This document shows, in pieces, positions 12,533 to 24,890 of a stretch of 64,000 bases of DNA. The stretch's first letter is position 1; each line of letters starts with the position of its first letter. The notes beneath the pieces were generated by a model. The model was not told the DNA's origin, ran no database searches, and saw nothing but the letters and a program-made list of their open reading frames with translations. Source of the stretch: Mangifera indica. Its lineage: Eukaryota; Streptophyta; Magnoliopsida; Sapindales; Anacardiaceae. Location of the stretch: assembly GCF_011075055.1 (NCBI RefSeq), contig NC_058140.1, positions 14,258,668 through 14,322,667 of the forward strand, read 5' to 3'. A program made the position numbers and the translations under genes.

Positions 12533-13443
12533 TCATTCCGAATCTGATGAATCCGGGTTAGTGCTCTGCCTTACACTCCTCTTGGTTTGTGCCCCAGACT
12601 TGAATAGGTGAGTAGACGATTCGCCCTCAAAAAAGATGACTTGAGCCTTAGCCAATCTATCCTCCAGTTCCTCAGTACTGAACTCATCAGTCCCACCAAG
12701 TTCATCAAATCCCACCTAATTCAGCACCACCACAGTAAAAACCATTGGAAAACAACAGCAGCATTACACAAATTGATTATTGATCCAGTAACTTACCACA
12801 TAATCATCCACTTTAGCATTTTTAATGAGTGCAAGAGTTGGAAGAACAACAATCTTAAGCCTCTCAGCCAAGAAAGGACTTTTCTCAGCATGAATTTTCA
12901 CAAAACGAGTCTCTATATGTTTCTTAGCCAATATACTCAAATGCTTGTCCATCACCTGCAAGTCAAAATTTCAAAACCTAAATGTAAATGTCATATCACA
13001 CCTCTGATTCTACCCTTAATTAAATCGCAATCGATTGCAAAGCTAACCTTACAAGGCCAATTGTCGCGATAGAAGTGACAAACAACACGGTCACTGGCCT
13101 TGACGATTGAAAAGAAGTCTTTTTCGACGGGAATCTCTGAGTACTCGCCGTGTCCCAAGGAGATCAAACGGTTGCGCTTCTCCGCCATTTTCTTCATCTG
13201 TTGCAGCCGCCGCTCTCTCAGAGCTTCGATATCGTCCAAATCGAGGCGATCAAGAGCTGTGATTTCTTCATCTAGCTTGTCCTCTACGGCTTTGGCCACC
13301 GTGAGCACTTGCTTTTCCAGAATCTGAAAAAAAAAAAAAATTTAAATAATTGTATGCATGCGTATGAATATTAACCATGGAATGTTAGATGTAAAATTAA
13401 AAAAAAATAAAAATTATACTTCTTGAACTTTAGAATTATCCAT
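12533..13443 (-). CDS. TXNDC9: Thioredoxin domain-containing protein 9 homologue (phosducin-like fold, four exons)
   Basis: Minus-strand exons: 13420-13443, 13048-13323, 12797-12955, 12533-12715, all phase 0 with GT-AG introns; 213 residues. The N terminus (about 9-70) is a charged helical segment with ALRERRLQQMKKMAEKR. The thioredoxin-like domain (about 72-185) contains HGEYSEI, VCHFYRDNWPCK, KHIETRFVKI and LKIVVLPTLALIKN (cis-Pro loop). A Ser/Asp/Glu tail closes the protein. The redox site has one cysteine (Cys99) rather than CxxC, as is normal for the TXNDC9/phosducin-like group, whose members modulate CCT-chaperonin folding of actin and tubulin. It matches Arabidopsis At2g18990 very closely (from memory). 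The first exon encodes only eight residues. The start is supported by the conserved MD-K-VQE start of the family. A cytosolic housekeeping role is inferred. Confidence 0.93.
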
Positions 13444-13596
13444 CGTCGTTGAATGCGGGGAAGATGAATCTCCTCTCTCAACAGTTCAAAACGAATCGAC
13501 GAGACAGACAGGGAGGGATATGTGTGGATGCGAAAACTGAAAATTTGAGTAACACGTTGTCGCTTCGGTTCGTGAAAATTTGGGCGGCATTTAACT

Positions 13597-13607
13597 TGGG
13601 CTGGGCC
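13597..13607. promoter_or_regulatory. Paired site II (TGGGCY) motifs upstream of the thioredoxin-like gene
   Basis: TGGGCT at 13597-13602 overlaps TGGGCC at 13602-13607, inside TTGGGCTGGGCCAA, about 155 bp upstream of the minus-strand ATG at 13443. Tandem site II elements are typical of plant housekeeping promoters bound by TCP factors. Function is inferred from position and motif. Confidence 0.4.
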
Positions 13608-15880
13608 AATACCGAAGTAATATAAAATGAAAGGCTCCTGGTGTCCAATTTAGAGTATCGCTGTCTGCACTCCGGACAAAAAATGAAGGGCTACTAATTG
13701 CACCGCGCTCATTTAGAAGGATTGTAGCCTATGTAGAAAAGTTGACATGTGCTTTTAAAGTTGTTAAAAATACATAAATATATTTATGTTTACAATAAAA
13801 TTATCTACACAAATAATAATATTATATCATATAATTAGATATTATTTTATCTTTAAATTTTAATTATCCAATCATATGATGATGCGTTAGTTGTGTATAT
13901 AATACTATTCTTATATTTATACACGTAATTATTTAATCAGAGAGTGTTAATGATTTGAATAGTATTATATGCATAATTTTATATATAAATAATAACATGT
14001 CATCATGTGATTGAACAGTTAAAAATTAAAAATAAAATAATATTTAATAACATGATAACATATCATTTTTTATGTACAAAATTATAAACAAAAGTTATAC
14101 ATATGATATTATTGTAATAATTTTTATAATTATATTAGAACTTGAAATTTAAGACATTAAATTATATTATTAGCGTTGATAATATAAAACACCTTAAATT
14201 AAGTTTTGAAATATAATTCACACACTTGCCATTCAATTTGATTAGAATTTTATTTTTAAAGAATTTATGATAGATTTAATTAAAAGACGGACGTTTTATT
14301 ACAATTGTTGCTCCCCCTTAACTTTATTAATTTTTCCACCATTAGTTAATAAACACAGAAGAATTTAACATAAAAGGGTAAGATTATCATTTTAAATTCT
14401 AAATTTAAAAAAATAAAACATCTTATTTCCAACTTTATTGTATGATTACATTTGTTCTCATAAAAATAGTGACAAACAAGATAACATTAAAAGAATAAAA
14501 ATTAGATTGAGTGAAACGAATCTGTATCGTACAATCAAGGGCATCAGATCCAAAAGATGTGGAGCCAATTGAGTCAACGCCTTAACTTAGAGAAGCCTCT
14601 CTTGTCCGACTGCTCAGAACTGAGTGGCGGAGGCATGGAAACACATTGATAGTAGTAAACGCCGCAAAGAGTTGCACATAAACAACACAAGTCAATACAA
14701 TACGAAACCGATCTCTACGCTCTCCTCAGGTGAGCCTTGTTAGCGGAGTGGTTTGGCGGTGCTGGGCGGTGGCAACTTATTCGTTATTCATCCCATCCCA
14801 ATAAAGAATTCTTAAATTGGCGAGCCCAAGCACATGCCTCACTAGCCATTTGCCCCAAGTCCCGAAAGATTCCTCATGCATTTGCGTTTCCCTTAACCCC
14901 ATTACTTCTCTATATATTAATATCACTTGCATAATAAAACCAAATTGTAAAAGCATTACCTAATTTCACTTAAATATGTAAATATTTTTCGAGAAAGATT
15001 TTCTTATTATCTCTTATGACAAATATAAATAATTATAGTCTTTTTCTCAATCAGGATATCTTTGTTATTGTAAATATTTTTTTTATTTTAATTAAAAATA
15101 ATTAAGTTTATACATTCATATTTCAATCAAGAATTCCCTAATTATTTTATTTGAATATAAGTTTTTTCTAAGCCATATAAATATAAATGATTACCAAAAG
15201 AGAAGAATACAATGAAAAAGTGATTCAAAAGTACATTATCTCTTGTATACAACTATACATCATTTTTTAAGATATGCTTTATAACGCTGGCCAATAACTA
15301 TAATGCGTATGCAGACATTTTAATTATAGGATCAAATAATATTAAAAATCTTTTCTTTTTTGTTTATCTATATTACTTAATGGCCAATACCAAAGTCTTA
15401 TTAAATTCTAATATTTGAGAACATAGTTTAATTAGACAAAACTTAAAATTGATTATTTTAATTAATAACGAGAAATCTTATCAAATATAATAAATAATTT
15501 ATGCTGCTTGATGCTCTAAAGAATCAAAATTGAAAATGGAGTGTCAATTTACTCACAATATTCATAAAAATATATCACTTATATAACACAAAAATCAGCG
15601 CATTTAATTTTATTGTTGCAAAGTCGGCTCCCTTTCTTCCCATATTTATGAAAGCACCAGCATTATTTTAATTTAGACACTACTCTAGACAACACCGCCC
15701 ATCGGCTTCAAAGCCATATTAATAACTTATTTATTTATTTTAAATGGTCTAGGGGTACATGGAGAGTAACAGACAAAGCTGTAACATCAAGTAAAAATGA
15801 CCCATATTCCATAATAACTAAAAGTACACTCAAGTAATTTTATAAACCATATTTAGCCTCCTTCAGAATGATGAAGCAGA
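13608..15880. other. Intergenic: hairpin MITE relics and a gene-like GC island
   Basis: Positions 13750-14110 hold two AT-rich hairpin elements (listed separately). Positions 14510-14930 are distinctly less AT-rich, with a TATA-like CTATATATTAA near 14910, but show no frame with gene-like conservation. They may be a promoter remnant or a non-coding transcript. Positions 14940-15650 are AT-rich without features. The 3' UTR of the snakin-like gene probably lies just before 15881. Confidence 0.35.
13965..14095. mobile_element. Short AT-rich hairpin MITE (family B)
   Basis: The left arm (ATAATTTTATATATAAATAA, then AACATGTCATCATGTGATT) is an imperfect reverse complement of the right arm (AACATGATAACATATCATTT, then ATGTACAAAATTATAA). 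A similar copy lies just upstream (about 13800-13925). Related arms with the TTTAAATTAAAAATAAAAT core occur at about 24730, 28810, 32650, 42070 and 62780. No target duplication was assigned. Confidence 0.45.
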
Positions 15881-16230
15881 TCAAGGGCACTTGGGCTTGT
15901 TCTTGGAGTTACGTTTGTCCCTGTAGCAAGGGCACTCATGCTTGTTTCCGTAAGTACCAGAAGGAACACACTTGCACTCTTTACAGCAAATTCCGCAGTA
16001 CTTCAAGCACCTGTCCTTCACCCCTGCTTTCTGGCACCTCGTCGAACATTTGTTATCACAGAATGCTGCACACAAACAAAAATGCCCACCATAAGTAACA
16101 ACAATCTAACCTAATGCTGAGATCTGTACATGTATCATGAACACTTACATGAACCAGCCAAGGCGGGCTCCAAGAAAGAAGAGCTGAGGAGAAGAGAACA
16201 GAGTAGGAGAGTTGCAAAGAAAAGCTTCAT
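15881..16230 (-). CDS. Snakin-1-like GASA family cysteine-rich secreted peptide (two exons)
   Basis: Minus-strand exons 16149-16230 and 15881-16065, joined at a GT-AG intron, encode 88 residues. Residues 1-25 are a hydrophobic signal peptide ending ALA before GSSFC. The mature peptide (about 63 residues) has the 12 conserved GASA cysteines at 30, 34, 38, 47, 51, 54, 55, 58, 60, 72, 74 and 87. It also has the diagnostic [28 protein letters not shown] and terminal KPKCP. It is closest to potato snakin-1. Family members are apoplastic and are linked to hormone-regulated growth and antimicrobial defence. Which role applies here cannot be read from sequence. A TATA box lies about 80 bp upstream of the ATG. 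Length and cysteine spacing are complete, so it should be functional. Confidence 0.95.
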
Positions 16231-16306
16231 TTTTTGTCACAAGACAAAAACTTTAAGAATCAGAGAAAAGAGAGTAGTGGGCAGTGAAGAAGAGGATCGG
16301 TGGGCA

Positions 16307-16314
16307 AATTTATA
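16307..16314 (-). promoter_or_regulatory. TATA box of the snakin-like gene
   Basis: Read on the minus strand this is TATAAATT in the context CTACTATAAATTTGCCC, about 77 bp upstream of the ATG. It is a good fit for a plant TATA box with a 5' UTR of roughly 50 bp. Confidence 0.6.
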
Positions 16315-17383
16315 GTAGGGAGTTGAGGTAATAAAAAATGGAGAGTGGGTAATAATAAATAAAGTAGTAAATGTTAAGGCAGCATGGACACAGCTGGAGC
16401 TTCTCTCGAATTTTGAGGTTTTGGTCATCTAAGGTCTCCATCTTGCATTTTTAATCTAATAAATAAATAATTAAATAATTTATAGGATTACCATGAAATT
16501 GGTTGACTACCATGATCAATAATACTAGGATTATATACTTGATAAGATCTCATAAATGTGTCAAAAAAAATACAATAAATAATATAATGATCTAGCAAAT
16601 AATAATTAATTGTGACATGTTGTGTGTTGGGTTGATATTTAAGAAAGTTACAGAAAGGGTAGCTGGCGGTGGGGCTGTGGAGTCCACGCTGTTTCAGCAG
16701 CTTTTGGTTAGATGGTTTGTCTGATTGTGACAGAAGTGTTGGTGGGAGGCTTCAGAGCATTTCTGCCAGTGTTATTGAAAAACAACTCATGTAACCACAC
16801 AGCCTTTTAATTCCGTACCTGACGTCTTGTGTTATTATCGTACTGTTTTGGCGTCCAAACAAAAACATCAACTAATAGAAGTAGCATCCCATGCCGGCAC
16901 ACAGATGGAATCCAAGGTTCTATTTTACACTAAAGTAAAATATACGTTTACAACTTGAGTGAATAAAGAGTTGGGGTTTCATATATCTGTTTTGGCTGAT
17001 TACTAAGGTTTCACCTACTTTGCAAACACTACATTGAAATTTTCTGGAATCAAGCTCACAAACCTGGTCCAGATATTAACCTTCTTTCAGGGCACCCTGT
17101 GAAGTGGTTATAGGACAACATTAATTTAAATTGCACATAAAGGGGTATTTTAGCATAAGTTGGTTAGAATGAAGATGAAAATTATGCAATAATCAGCCAT
17201 TATAATGGTACGCCCTTCCTTTTGAAGAATAGGTTTCCCATTAAATTATATGGGAACTTGAATTTACACAACAGATACATTAAACATTACGGGTATACCT
17301 ATAGTACTGGAAATAACCAAGATGAGCTACCCTTTTTCAACTAAAGAAGATGGAAGAAAATAGATGGTTACTTTGAATTTATA
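16315..17383. other. Promoter side of the snakin-like gene and 3' flank of the LRR-WD40 gene
   Basis: The 16620-16960 part is less AT-rich and contains a TGACGT core near 16820. It is the likely distal promoter of the minus-strand snakin gene. The 16960-17383 part probably carries the 3' UTR of the LRR-WD40 gene. No open frame in it resembles a protein. Confidence 0.35.
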
Positions 17384-20300
17384 TCAACCTCCCATTCTTT
17401 TTGACGGGCGAGCAAGCCGATCATGAGATTCTTCCTTTGAATAATAGTCTGTTGAAGCCAGCAAATTCACCTACAAAGTTGGAACTTTTAAGTTTTATAC
17501 TAATATTCTGTTTCTGTTAATGTTCCTTCTCCCACAAACTCCCACTCTCTCTTTCTTTGTTTATTGATTTCTTTTTTAAGATATTAAAGAAAGAAAATGA
17601 GCTCAAAGCAACAAGCAAAGCATGTATACCTTGACAATTTCAGACTTTGAACTTGGACGCGTATACGCAGCTAAGATGCTCATGTTGAAATCCTGGAAGC
17701 AAGATATTTAGAAATATCCAAAAAAAATCCAGGCTTTTAACAGCACAAGAAAAATCATGCATGCATAGACACCAGTGAAAATGCTTTATAACATGAAAAG
17801 CTGAAATAGTCCAGATACATGGGTTGAGTTCTAATGATTTACCTACTACTGCACATGTTAAATACTTCAGTAGTGTGTTAAAAAACCGACTCAGCTCACT
17901 TTTACTTCGGTTCAAAACATTTGTCAATAAATTGAAATAAAAGTGACCATTGTTAAGTCGATAACACAAAATGAAACAAAGCAATCTGAAAAAATAAAGG
18001 ATTTTACAAAATTTCATCAGTACTTCAACAGATAAATCACACGCATAAATTTTTCACCTCATCTATGAATGTCTTATTCATTGCATGAAGCACAGACAAA
18101 TAGGATTTGACTTGCACTTGCTAAATGTAGATCCAGATAAGATAATGAAGAAATGAAAATATCATTCCCGGAACTGTCCAAAATGTATATATTATGCTTG
18201 AAACATGAAAATAGTAAGAATTTGAAGCTCTTTCCCTAATTCTAGCTCTCAAAGTTATCAAAAATACCGTGTATCTGTAACAAATTACATTGCTTACCCT
18301 AAAAGGATCACCCCTCAAAGATTGCACAAACATGGAAGTCCCTGGGGCTTTTCCCTGCATAAGAACAGAACCAATTTAATTTCTCCTCCAACTAATAAAC
18401 AATTGTAATAACAAATTCTAAATAAGGAGCTGGAAAATTGTCAGTCAATGTTAACTTATCCATGACAAGGACAGACAATATGCATATAGGTGGTAAGGAG
18501 AAGCTGCACCACCACAGCAGTGATTTCCAGGCTATAAAAAATGGCAACAAGCAAGCAAAGAAACATTTTATATATAAAGATTCGAATACAGCTATGCACA
18601 TTTATATTCAACCACAAAACAATGCTTCATACATCACAAAATGTCAGAGTTGAAAATATTATATGTAAATTAGAAGATAACTGCACCTCCAGAGATATAT
18701 CCCTGAGACGCCTCCCAGTTTGAGCACAACAAATGCGAACTACATGTTCATCACAACTCCCACTAACAATATAGTCCCTTCCATTCAGGTAATAGGAACG
18801 AGTATAATTCTGGGAGCTTCCAGTAGAAGCTATCTCAAAATTCATGTGGACCCTCCCATCAACAGCCAGAAGCTGCCTAACCTGAAAATAGCAATATGTC
18901 TAACTTAAAAATTTTGACATATTAACTGAACAATAGCATTCACATTTTCATCACATCAAAATAAAAGAATCAAGTATGAGCTGCCCAAAATGAAAGAGTT
19001 AATGAACGTTAAGGTTAGCTACATGTCCAAAGAAGCCCAAGACTATAAAAATTAGTGATGAGGACACAATGCCACAAGTGCATTTTTACAGCAATTACCC
19101 TTTAGATGGCATAGCATTATGTATTCCACTCTCCAAGACGTAAGAAAAGTGTTCCAAAAATTTTTAAAACTGTACTTGCACAAGAACCTTTTCTGGACAA
19201 GTATCTTCTTGTAATTTGTATCTCAAAACCCAGTATCATTTGTTAAATCTAAAAAACTATAGCTGGGCCTTTTGCTATCAATGTAAGCTCTTAGGTCAAA
19301 TAGTTTTTTCATATAGTAGTATCAAACCAAGTTGCCAAAGTGGTTCCATATTTGGGACTCCCTGTTGTTTTAAATAAAATATGAACAGTTATGTTTGCAT
19401 TTGATACCACTTATTGTGATTGTGATTGTGATAGTGCCTAATCATCATTACTTTTATGTGAAGGAAGCGTTAGTGCTTACAAATTATTGTTAGGCTTACA
19501 TATCAACTTAAGCTTTTAGTTCATGTGATTTATTAATATCATTGAGTGAGAATTCAGCACAATAAGTACAACTAATCCCCAATGAAATAACAATAAATAT
19601 TCAAATCTAAATTTGAGATGCACAAAAAAAAAAAAAAAATCCAAAAAAGAATTTCACAGGGAACAAGCTTTTGTTTTAGTTATTGAAATCAATGGGCAAT
19701 AATTTGTAAGAAGATTAATCCAATTTCATGATCAATCAGATGCAAAAACACTGTCAGGACCAATTATTGCAAGGAGTAGACATCCTAGATATTAAAATCT
19801 AAACACAGCCCCCAAAATGAGTTGGCAATAAAGCACATGGAACACATTCACAATTCCACTCATACAGTCAACAAGTTGAAAAGTTACCTCATTGTCAACA
19901 GCTGAAACAAGAAGATAATGATCATCTGGAGAAAAGCAAACCATCACATTTCCTTTTGAGCTTGAAGCAGTGTAGCAAGGCTGTATGGGTTTCTGCCTCA
20001 AGTCCCACAACTTGACATCCTGGTCAAATGAAGATGTAGCAAATATTGATGGGGAATGGTTTGAAAACTTGACAACATTGATATGCTCTTGATGCATATC
20101 TGTGAAAACCTGCAAGCGTCTTCCACTAGTGATGTCATAGAGCGCTATATTTTTTGAATATCCACTAGCAAGAAATAGTTCATCCATAGAGTTAACGTGA
20201 ACAGATGTCAATTGGTCAAATTCATCAAAGCTCACAGTGCCAGCACTGTAATGGGCATCTGCAACTTTTGGTGGCATATTCTTAATATCATACAGCTTTA

Positions 20301-23300
20301 ATGAGCCATTATCTGAACCAGCTATGAGCTGGGAGATGCCACAAAGAGAGAGAGAGTCAGAAATTTCAATGTCATTAGAAATTAATAATAAAGAACAAAA
20401 TACTCAGAAAACTAATCACTATTTAAAGTAAAGCAAGAAAAATATAGTGTGCAGTTTTGTTTGAAAAACAATACTTCTTACAGACTGTTACAATGTTTAT
20501 AGTCACTAATAACACAATACCAGATATTCATACTTTTTCAATAATTTTCAGTCAGTAATATGTTGAGGTGTGTAGGGGAATGACTAAACACTCTAAAGAT
20601 CATTATGGTAGAAAAATGTCATGGATAAGGATATTTACGATTAGGATGAGAAAGCCATTGTAAATTAATCCCTTTGAATAGTTTTAACAATACTTATACC
20701 TTGGAAGGATAATTCTTGAGCCAACAAAGTCCAAGCACACTATTCATATCCCCAAATGATGGAATATAACTAATGATCTTCTCAACTTCATGGTTGACGA
20801 CAACTATTTCACCATCTAAGGTTCCAAAGACCATAAGGTGAGGAATAGATGGATGGTACTCAAACTGCCTGGGACGAAAAAACGTATTTTCATCTCCAAT
20901 ATCATTGCTCGAAATGGAAAGTGTATGCACAAAAGGCCAGGCAGAAGATCCAACTTTGGCAGCACAAAGGGACCTGGTATAGGAACATTGAGATGTTCCT
21001 AAAGTATATGATGGCTTTTGCTTAGAAGTCCTAACATGAGAGTTACTAGCTTTTATTTCGCGTCTCTGCAAGATACTAACAATACTCTCTTTATGCTTCC
21101 TTTTGAATGGCAGGTACTCAAAGTTCTGTGAAAACATAACACTAGCTGTTTCCCGGTCAATCTTCCTGATGGATAAGTTATCCAGAAATTTCAACTGTGG
21201 TAATAAAGCTATCATGAAATCCCTGTAATGCTTCTCAAAGCATATCGGTGAAGCATTACAAGATTTGTACTTCAATGAAACACCTGAAACATGCCTTGTC
21301 AGAAAACCAGCAGAGACTTCTTCTCTTTTATTCAACAATGTCTCAAGAGAAACCTGCAAGGCCAATTCAAACCCAAAATATCAAAGAATTGTAATGTTAA
21401 GTGATATATGTAAAAATATCAACACATACTATAGCACAAGTGCTTAAAATGGAAGGCGGGATTCAAAAGCAAAGAGAAAATTATTTTACCTCATTCCAAG
21501 GACCAATCTCTACATCCATTCGAGGAGCTACATTTGAGAATAGGTCCTCGTAATCATATAAACGCTGCTGACTTGAGAAATCCATTTCACTATCATCTGA
21601 TGAATCCTCTATCACAATTTGAGAATCAGGGTTTATAAGTACATTACTGAAAGCTCTAATTGATGAACTACAGCTCAGATGAAAGAAATCAGTTTTGTCA
21701 TCTCGATCGGTTGATCCAGAAGAATGAGTAGAATCATTGCAACAGAACCAATTTTGGAACCGAAGATCCACCAGAGAAGGGAGTTTAGAAAGTGCTGCCA
21801 CAGTCATCCAGAGATTTGACACTCTTGTCTCACACATTGAAAGGCACCTCAGATTGGGCATACAAGTAAAACAATCTTCTTTGAAACTAGAGAGTGAATT
21901 ACTATAGTCAAGATTGAGAGTGTGTAATCGCATGAACTCGCCCATCATGTTCAGCTTTCGAAAATGCGAGGTCCTGAAGTCTAAAATTTGGCATGTCAAA
22001 CCTCTCTGAGCAAGATCCCTGATATTGAAAAACCTCAAATTAATGATAAGATATTTTCAATAAGAATTATGAAGATTAAAAAGATTTTTTGACATAAACT
22101 ATTTAATCCGGCAAAATATGCAACAACAATAGATGTTGCAGAACACATAAGATGATAAGTAGAGCAATCAAAGGAAATTCTAGTCCAACCAAAATCAAAT
22201 ATATGCATGTACAATAGAAAGCAGAAGCTACAACATCAGAAGTAAGCTTGGTTTAAAAATTTAACTACTTTATGGCAGCTTCATTTTTTATGAAGGTTTC
22301 TGCAGTAACTGTAATCATTCAACATTAGCTAGCCACATGGCAGATAAATGTGAACATTTAAATGTCTGTAACCATTCAAAACAATTAAGTGACAGAAAAA
22401 AAACATCAATGGAACTTCTCAAATAATATAACTACATGATGGTATAGACATGGATACACAGTAAGTCGCTACTATTTGGCTTAAAAAGTCTGCCCATTAG
22501 GAGTTTAAGGCCCCAGCATTGATTGGAAATGAATCTTATAGCTGTTTTTTTAAGTCAATGAAAACATATCTAATATGATTCAAAATGTCTGAAGTTTTGC
22601 ATATGAAACTCCAATGATTGATCAAGAAGCTCTCAAATAACACTCTCAGATGTTTACCAGTGCTAAACTTGTACTATATTAAGCAAAAGAAGCTGAAATT
22701 AAATAGTTGGTGCCAAGGACATCATGAGTTGTGAGGTTGTATGTTTGAATTCTCGTCAAAACTCCTCAGTAGCAGTGGATGCAATAAGTAATAGGTCATT
22801 CTTCATGTAATTTCATTTAATAAATAATGATTTACTCAACAACAATGCACAACAAACAGATGTAGTTAGAATTTTTTTCAAATAAACGCATAATAAACAC
22901 CAGTATATACCGCAAGAACTCCTTTCCAAATGATGTATCCTGAAGATCAACTGATCGAAGCCTTTGACCAATAGTACGCATCAGTGCCAAAGCATATTCT
23001 CCATTCAACACACATGCTGAGCCACCACGTATGTCTACAGCCTCAATCTCAGACTCAATAATCTCAAGGCACAATTCAAGAAGTGGGTTGAAATCAATGT
23101 CCTTCAAGTATTCCAATAGAATCTCCAGGGTACATGATTCCCGCCGATTCTTTCTAACATCGGCCTGAACCACAAAAATTCGATTAAATAAACCATAAAA
23201 GAGAAAGTAGCATACAAAGTAACAACTTCCCGGCAGAAATTCATTAATGAATTAATAAAGGGAAATTATGCCTTATTGGGAGATATAAATATTCAGCATA

Positions 23301-23853
23301 CCACTAAACAATCGACATGGATATGAAGTATTGATAAAAAATAAAATAGCTCCCCTCTATGATAATAATCTTCAAGAAATGATACCAGTCCAAACATCAT
23401 TAAATGTGCCACTAATAAATAACTAATGATATACAATAACATTCAAACGGCCCAAACCATAATCAATACAGACCTTGAAGAGACCAGACAAAATTGCAGG
23501 ATTTGGTAATACATCAAGTCTACTGCAGGAATCAATATACCTGAAACCAAACCCATTAAAAAAATTAGACAACTATAAAAACTCAAGCATGCAAAACCTT
23601 AACCATCACTGGAGTACAGTAACCCAGTTGCCAAACAGACCCCTAGCACTCCCCTCATTGACAACCCAGGTTCCAAAATTCTTAATTACCAGTCGTCTAA
23701 ACCTTAAAATCGGTAAGAAATAATAAAAATTGTGAATTAAACCATCTAAACCATTATGTAAGCTCAAAAGAAATTTCCAGAAAACATAGAAAGCGGAAGA
23801 AACAAGAGATGAAATTAGAACCTTTCTTCCAAGGTCTGAATAGCTATGGCCAT
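17384..23853 (-). CDS. Leucine-rich repeat plus WD40 protein with a DWD box (transducin/WD40 superfamily)
   Basis: Minus-strand exons: 23822-23853, 23474-23540, 22911-23164, 21490-22018, 20700-21353, 19888-20328, 18687-18881, 18298-18354, optional 18058-18120, 17630-17692, 17384-17470. All use GT-AG and close in frame: 813 residues with the optional exon, 792 without. The start is AACATGGCC. The frame upstream is open back to a TAA but has no earlier ATG. Residues about 95-215 hold leucine-rich repeats (RSVDLQDTSF, LHTLNLDYSN, LRCLSM, LVDLRF). Residues about 460-735 form WD40 blades (LIAGSDNGSLKLYDI, LFLASGYSKNIALYDI, IFATSSFDQDVKLWDLR, YIVSGSCDEHVVRI). WDLR at 620-623 is a DWD/WDxR motif of the kind that docks on DDB1 of CUL4 E3 ligases, so a substrate-receptor role is a reasonable inference. 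The family name is tentative; a single Arabidopsis orthologue probably exists. Confidence 0.85.
18058..18120 (-). other. Candidate cassette exon (63 nt) of the LRR-WD40 gene
   Basis: The segment is preceded by TTTAG, followed by GTGAAA, open in the gene's frame, and a multiple of three. It inserts QVQVKSYLSVLHAMNKTFIDE between GDPFR (end of the previous exon) and DFNMS (start of the next). Skipping it also keeps the frame and gives GDPFR-DFNMSILAAYTRP, which reads like the canonical join. It may therefore be an alternative exon or an unspliced coincidence. Confidence 0.35.
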
Positions 23854-23989
23854 GTTAAGAAACTCCGAAACATAATCGGCGATATTAGGTGGTTCTGAAT
23901 TCCTTGTGAGCAATGGTGGATGAATGGACAGACGGAATGATGGACGGATGAATGAATAATGGGCATGAGGAGAAACGCCTGTTTATGTA

Positions 23990-23995
23990 CACGTG
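23990..23995. promoter_or_regulatory. G-box CACGTG in the LRR-WD40 promoter
   Basis: A palindromic CACGTG core in the context TACACGTGTA lies about 140 bp upstream of the start codon at 23853. It is the binding site for plant bZIP or bHLH factors. Function is inferred. Confidence 0.35.
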
Positions 23996-24729
23996 TAATT
24001 TGTACGTGTAAAGTGTGGCGTCAGTGTACAGATAGATGCTGGCGAGACTGAGAGTAGATGCCTGTTATTGGTTGAGAAAATTAGGTTGCCAAGCACAAAA
24101 TTATACTGTTTTCTATTTTAATATTAAAATCTTAGCCATTAATTAACTATTTATGATATTAGTTACCGGTAAAATTATGTATATTTAACAAAAATAAAAT
24201 AAAATTATGGATATTTATTTTAAGTAAGTACTTAATATATGTCATAATTAATTTAAAGATTTTAAATTAAAATAAATTAATACTCAATTATATAATAACA
24301 CACATAAATATATATCTATTTATAATATTATTCATAATCTAGTTGCTGTAATAGTTTCAAAGTAAGCAAATCACATCAAGCCAAACAATTTTATTTGGCT
24401 ATACATTTTTGCAATGGTGTGAAAATGCACTATACCGTTAGATCAAGTTTGTTTGGGCATACATTATGTATATGTGTGTGTATGGTCTTAGGCCTGACCC
24501 AAGCCTTTCCCCTAGGCCGTCTTTGGCATGGGCTCTGGGTCAAAGTTCTGTTCAGCCTGGTTCTAAGCCTGGGCTTGTTAGATTGACCTTTTATAATAAT
24601 TCACCCAATATTAATAACCTATCACGGTATCACTTTACACACGAGTCTTTGTATGAACACTTTAATATTAATCTTTGTTGGCATGGGGAAATTAATGATA
24701 TCATATTATGTAGTGTTATTTGAGTGATT

Positions 24730-24890
24730 TTGAATTAATGATAAATTAACATTCAATAATATGATAACAAATGTATACATATTTATATATTATTATATAA
24801 TTAAATGATTTTAAATTAATAATAAAATAATATCAAACTATATGATAACACATATGAATATATATAAAATTATGTATTTAATTAGTAAGG
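24730..24890. mobile_element. AT-rich hairpin MITE remnant (family B)
   Basis: It carries two copies of the family's ATAATATGATAACA/ATATGATAACACATAT motif around a GATTTTAAATTAATAATAAA core. The same arrangement is seen at about 28640-28930, 32640-32760 and 62770-62960. Ends are not defined. Confidence 0.35.

Noticed and set aside
12608..13327. Long plus-strand open frames over the thioredoxin-like gene
   Set aside because: They are antisense shadows of the minus-strand exons, which form a complete four-exon model matching a known family.
22725..22765. tRNA-like or SINE-like B-box sequence (GTATGTTTGAATTCTCG) in an intron of the LRR-WD40 gene
   Set aside because: No A box at the right distance, no cloverleaf and no poly(A) tail could be found. 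The match is too weak for a tRNA or SINE call.
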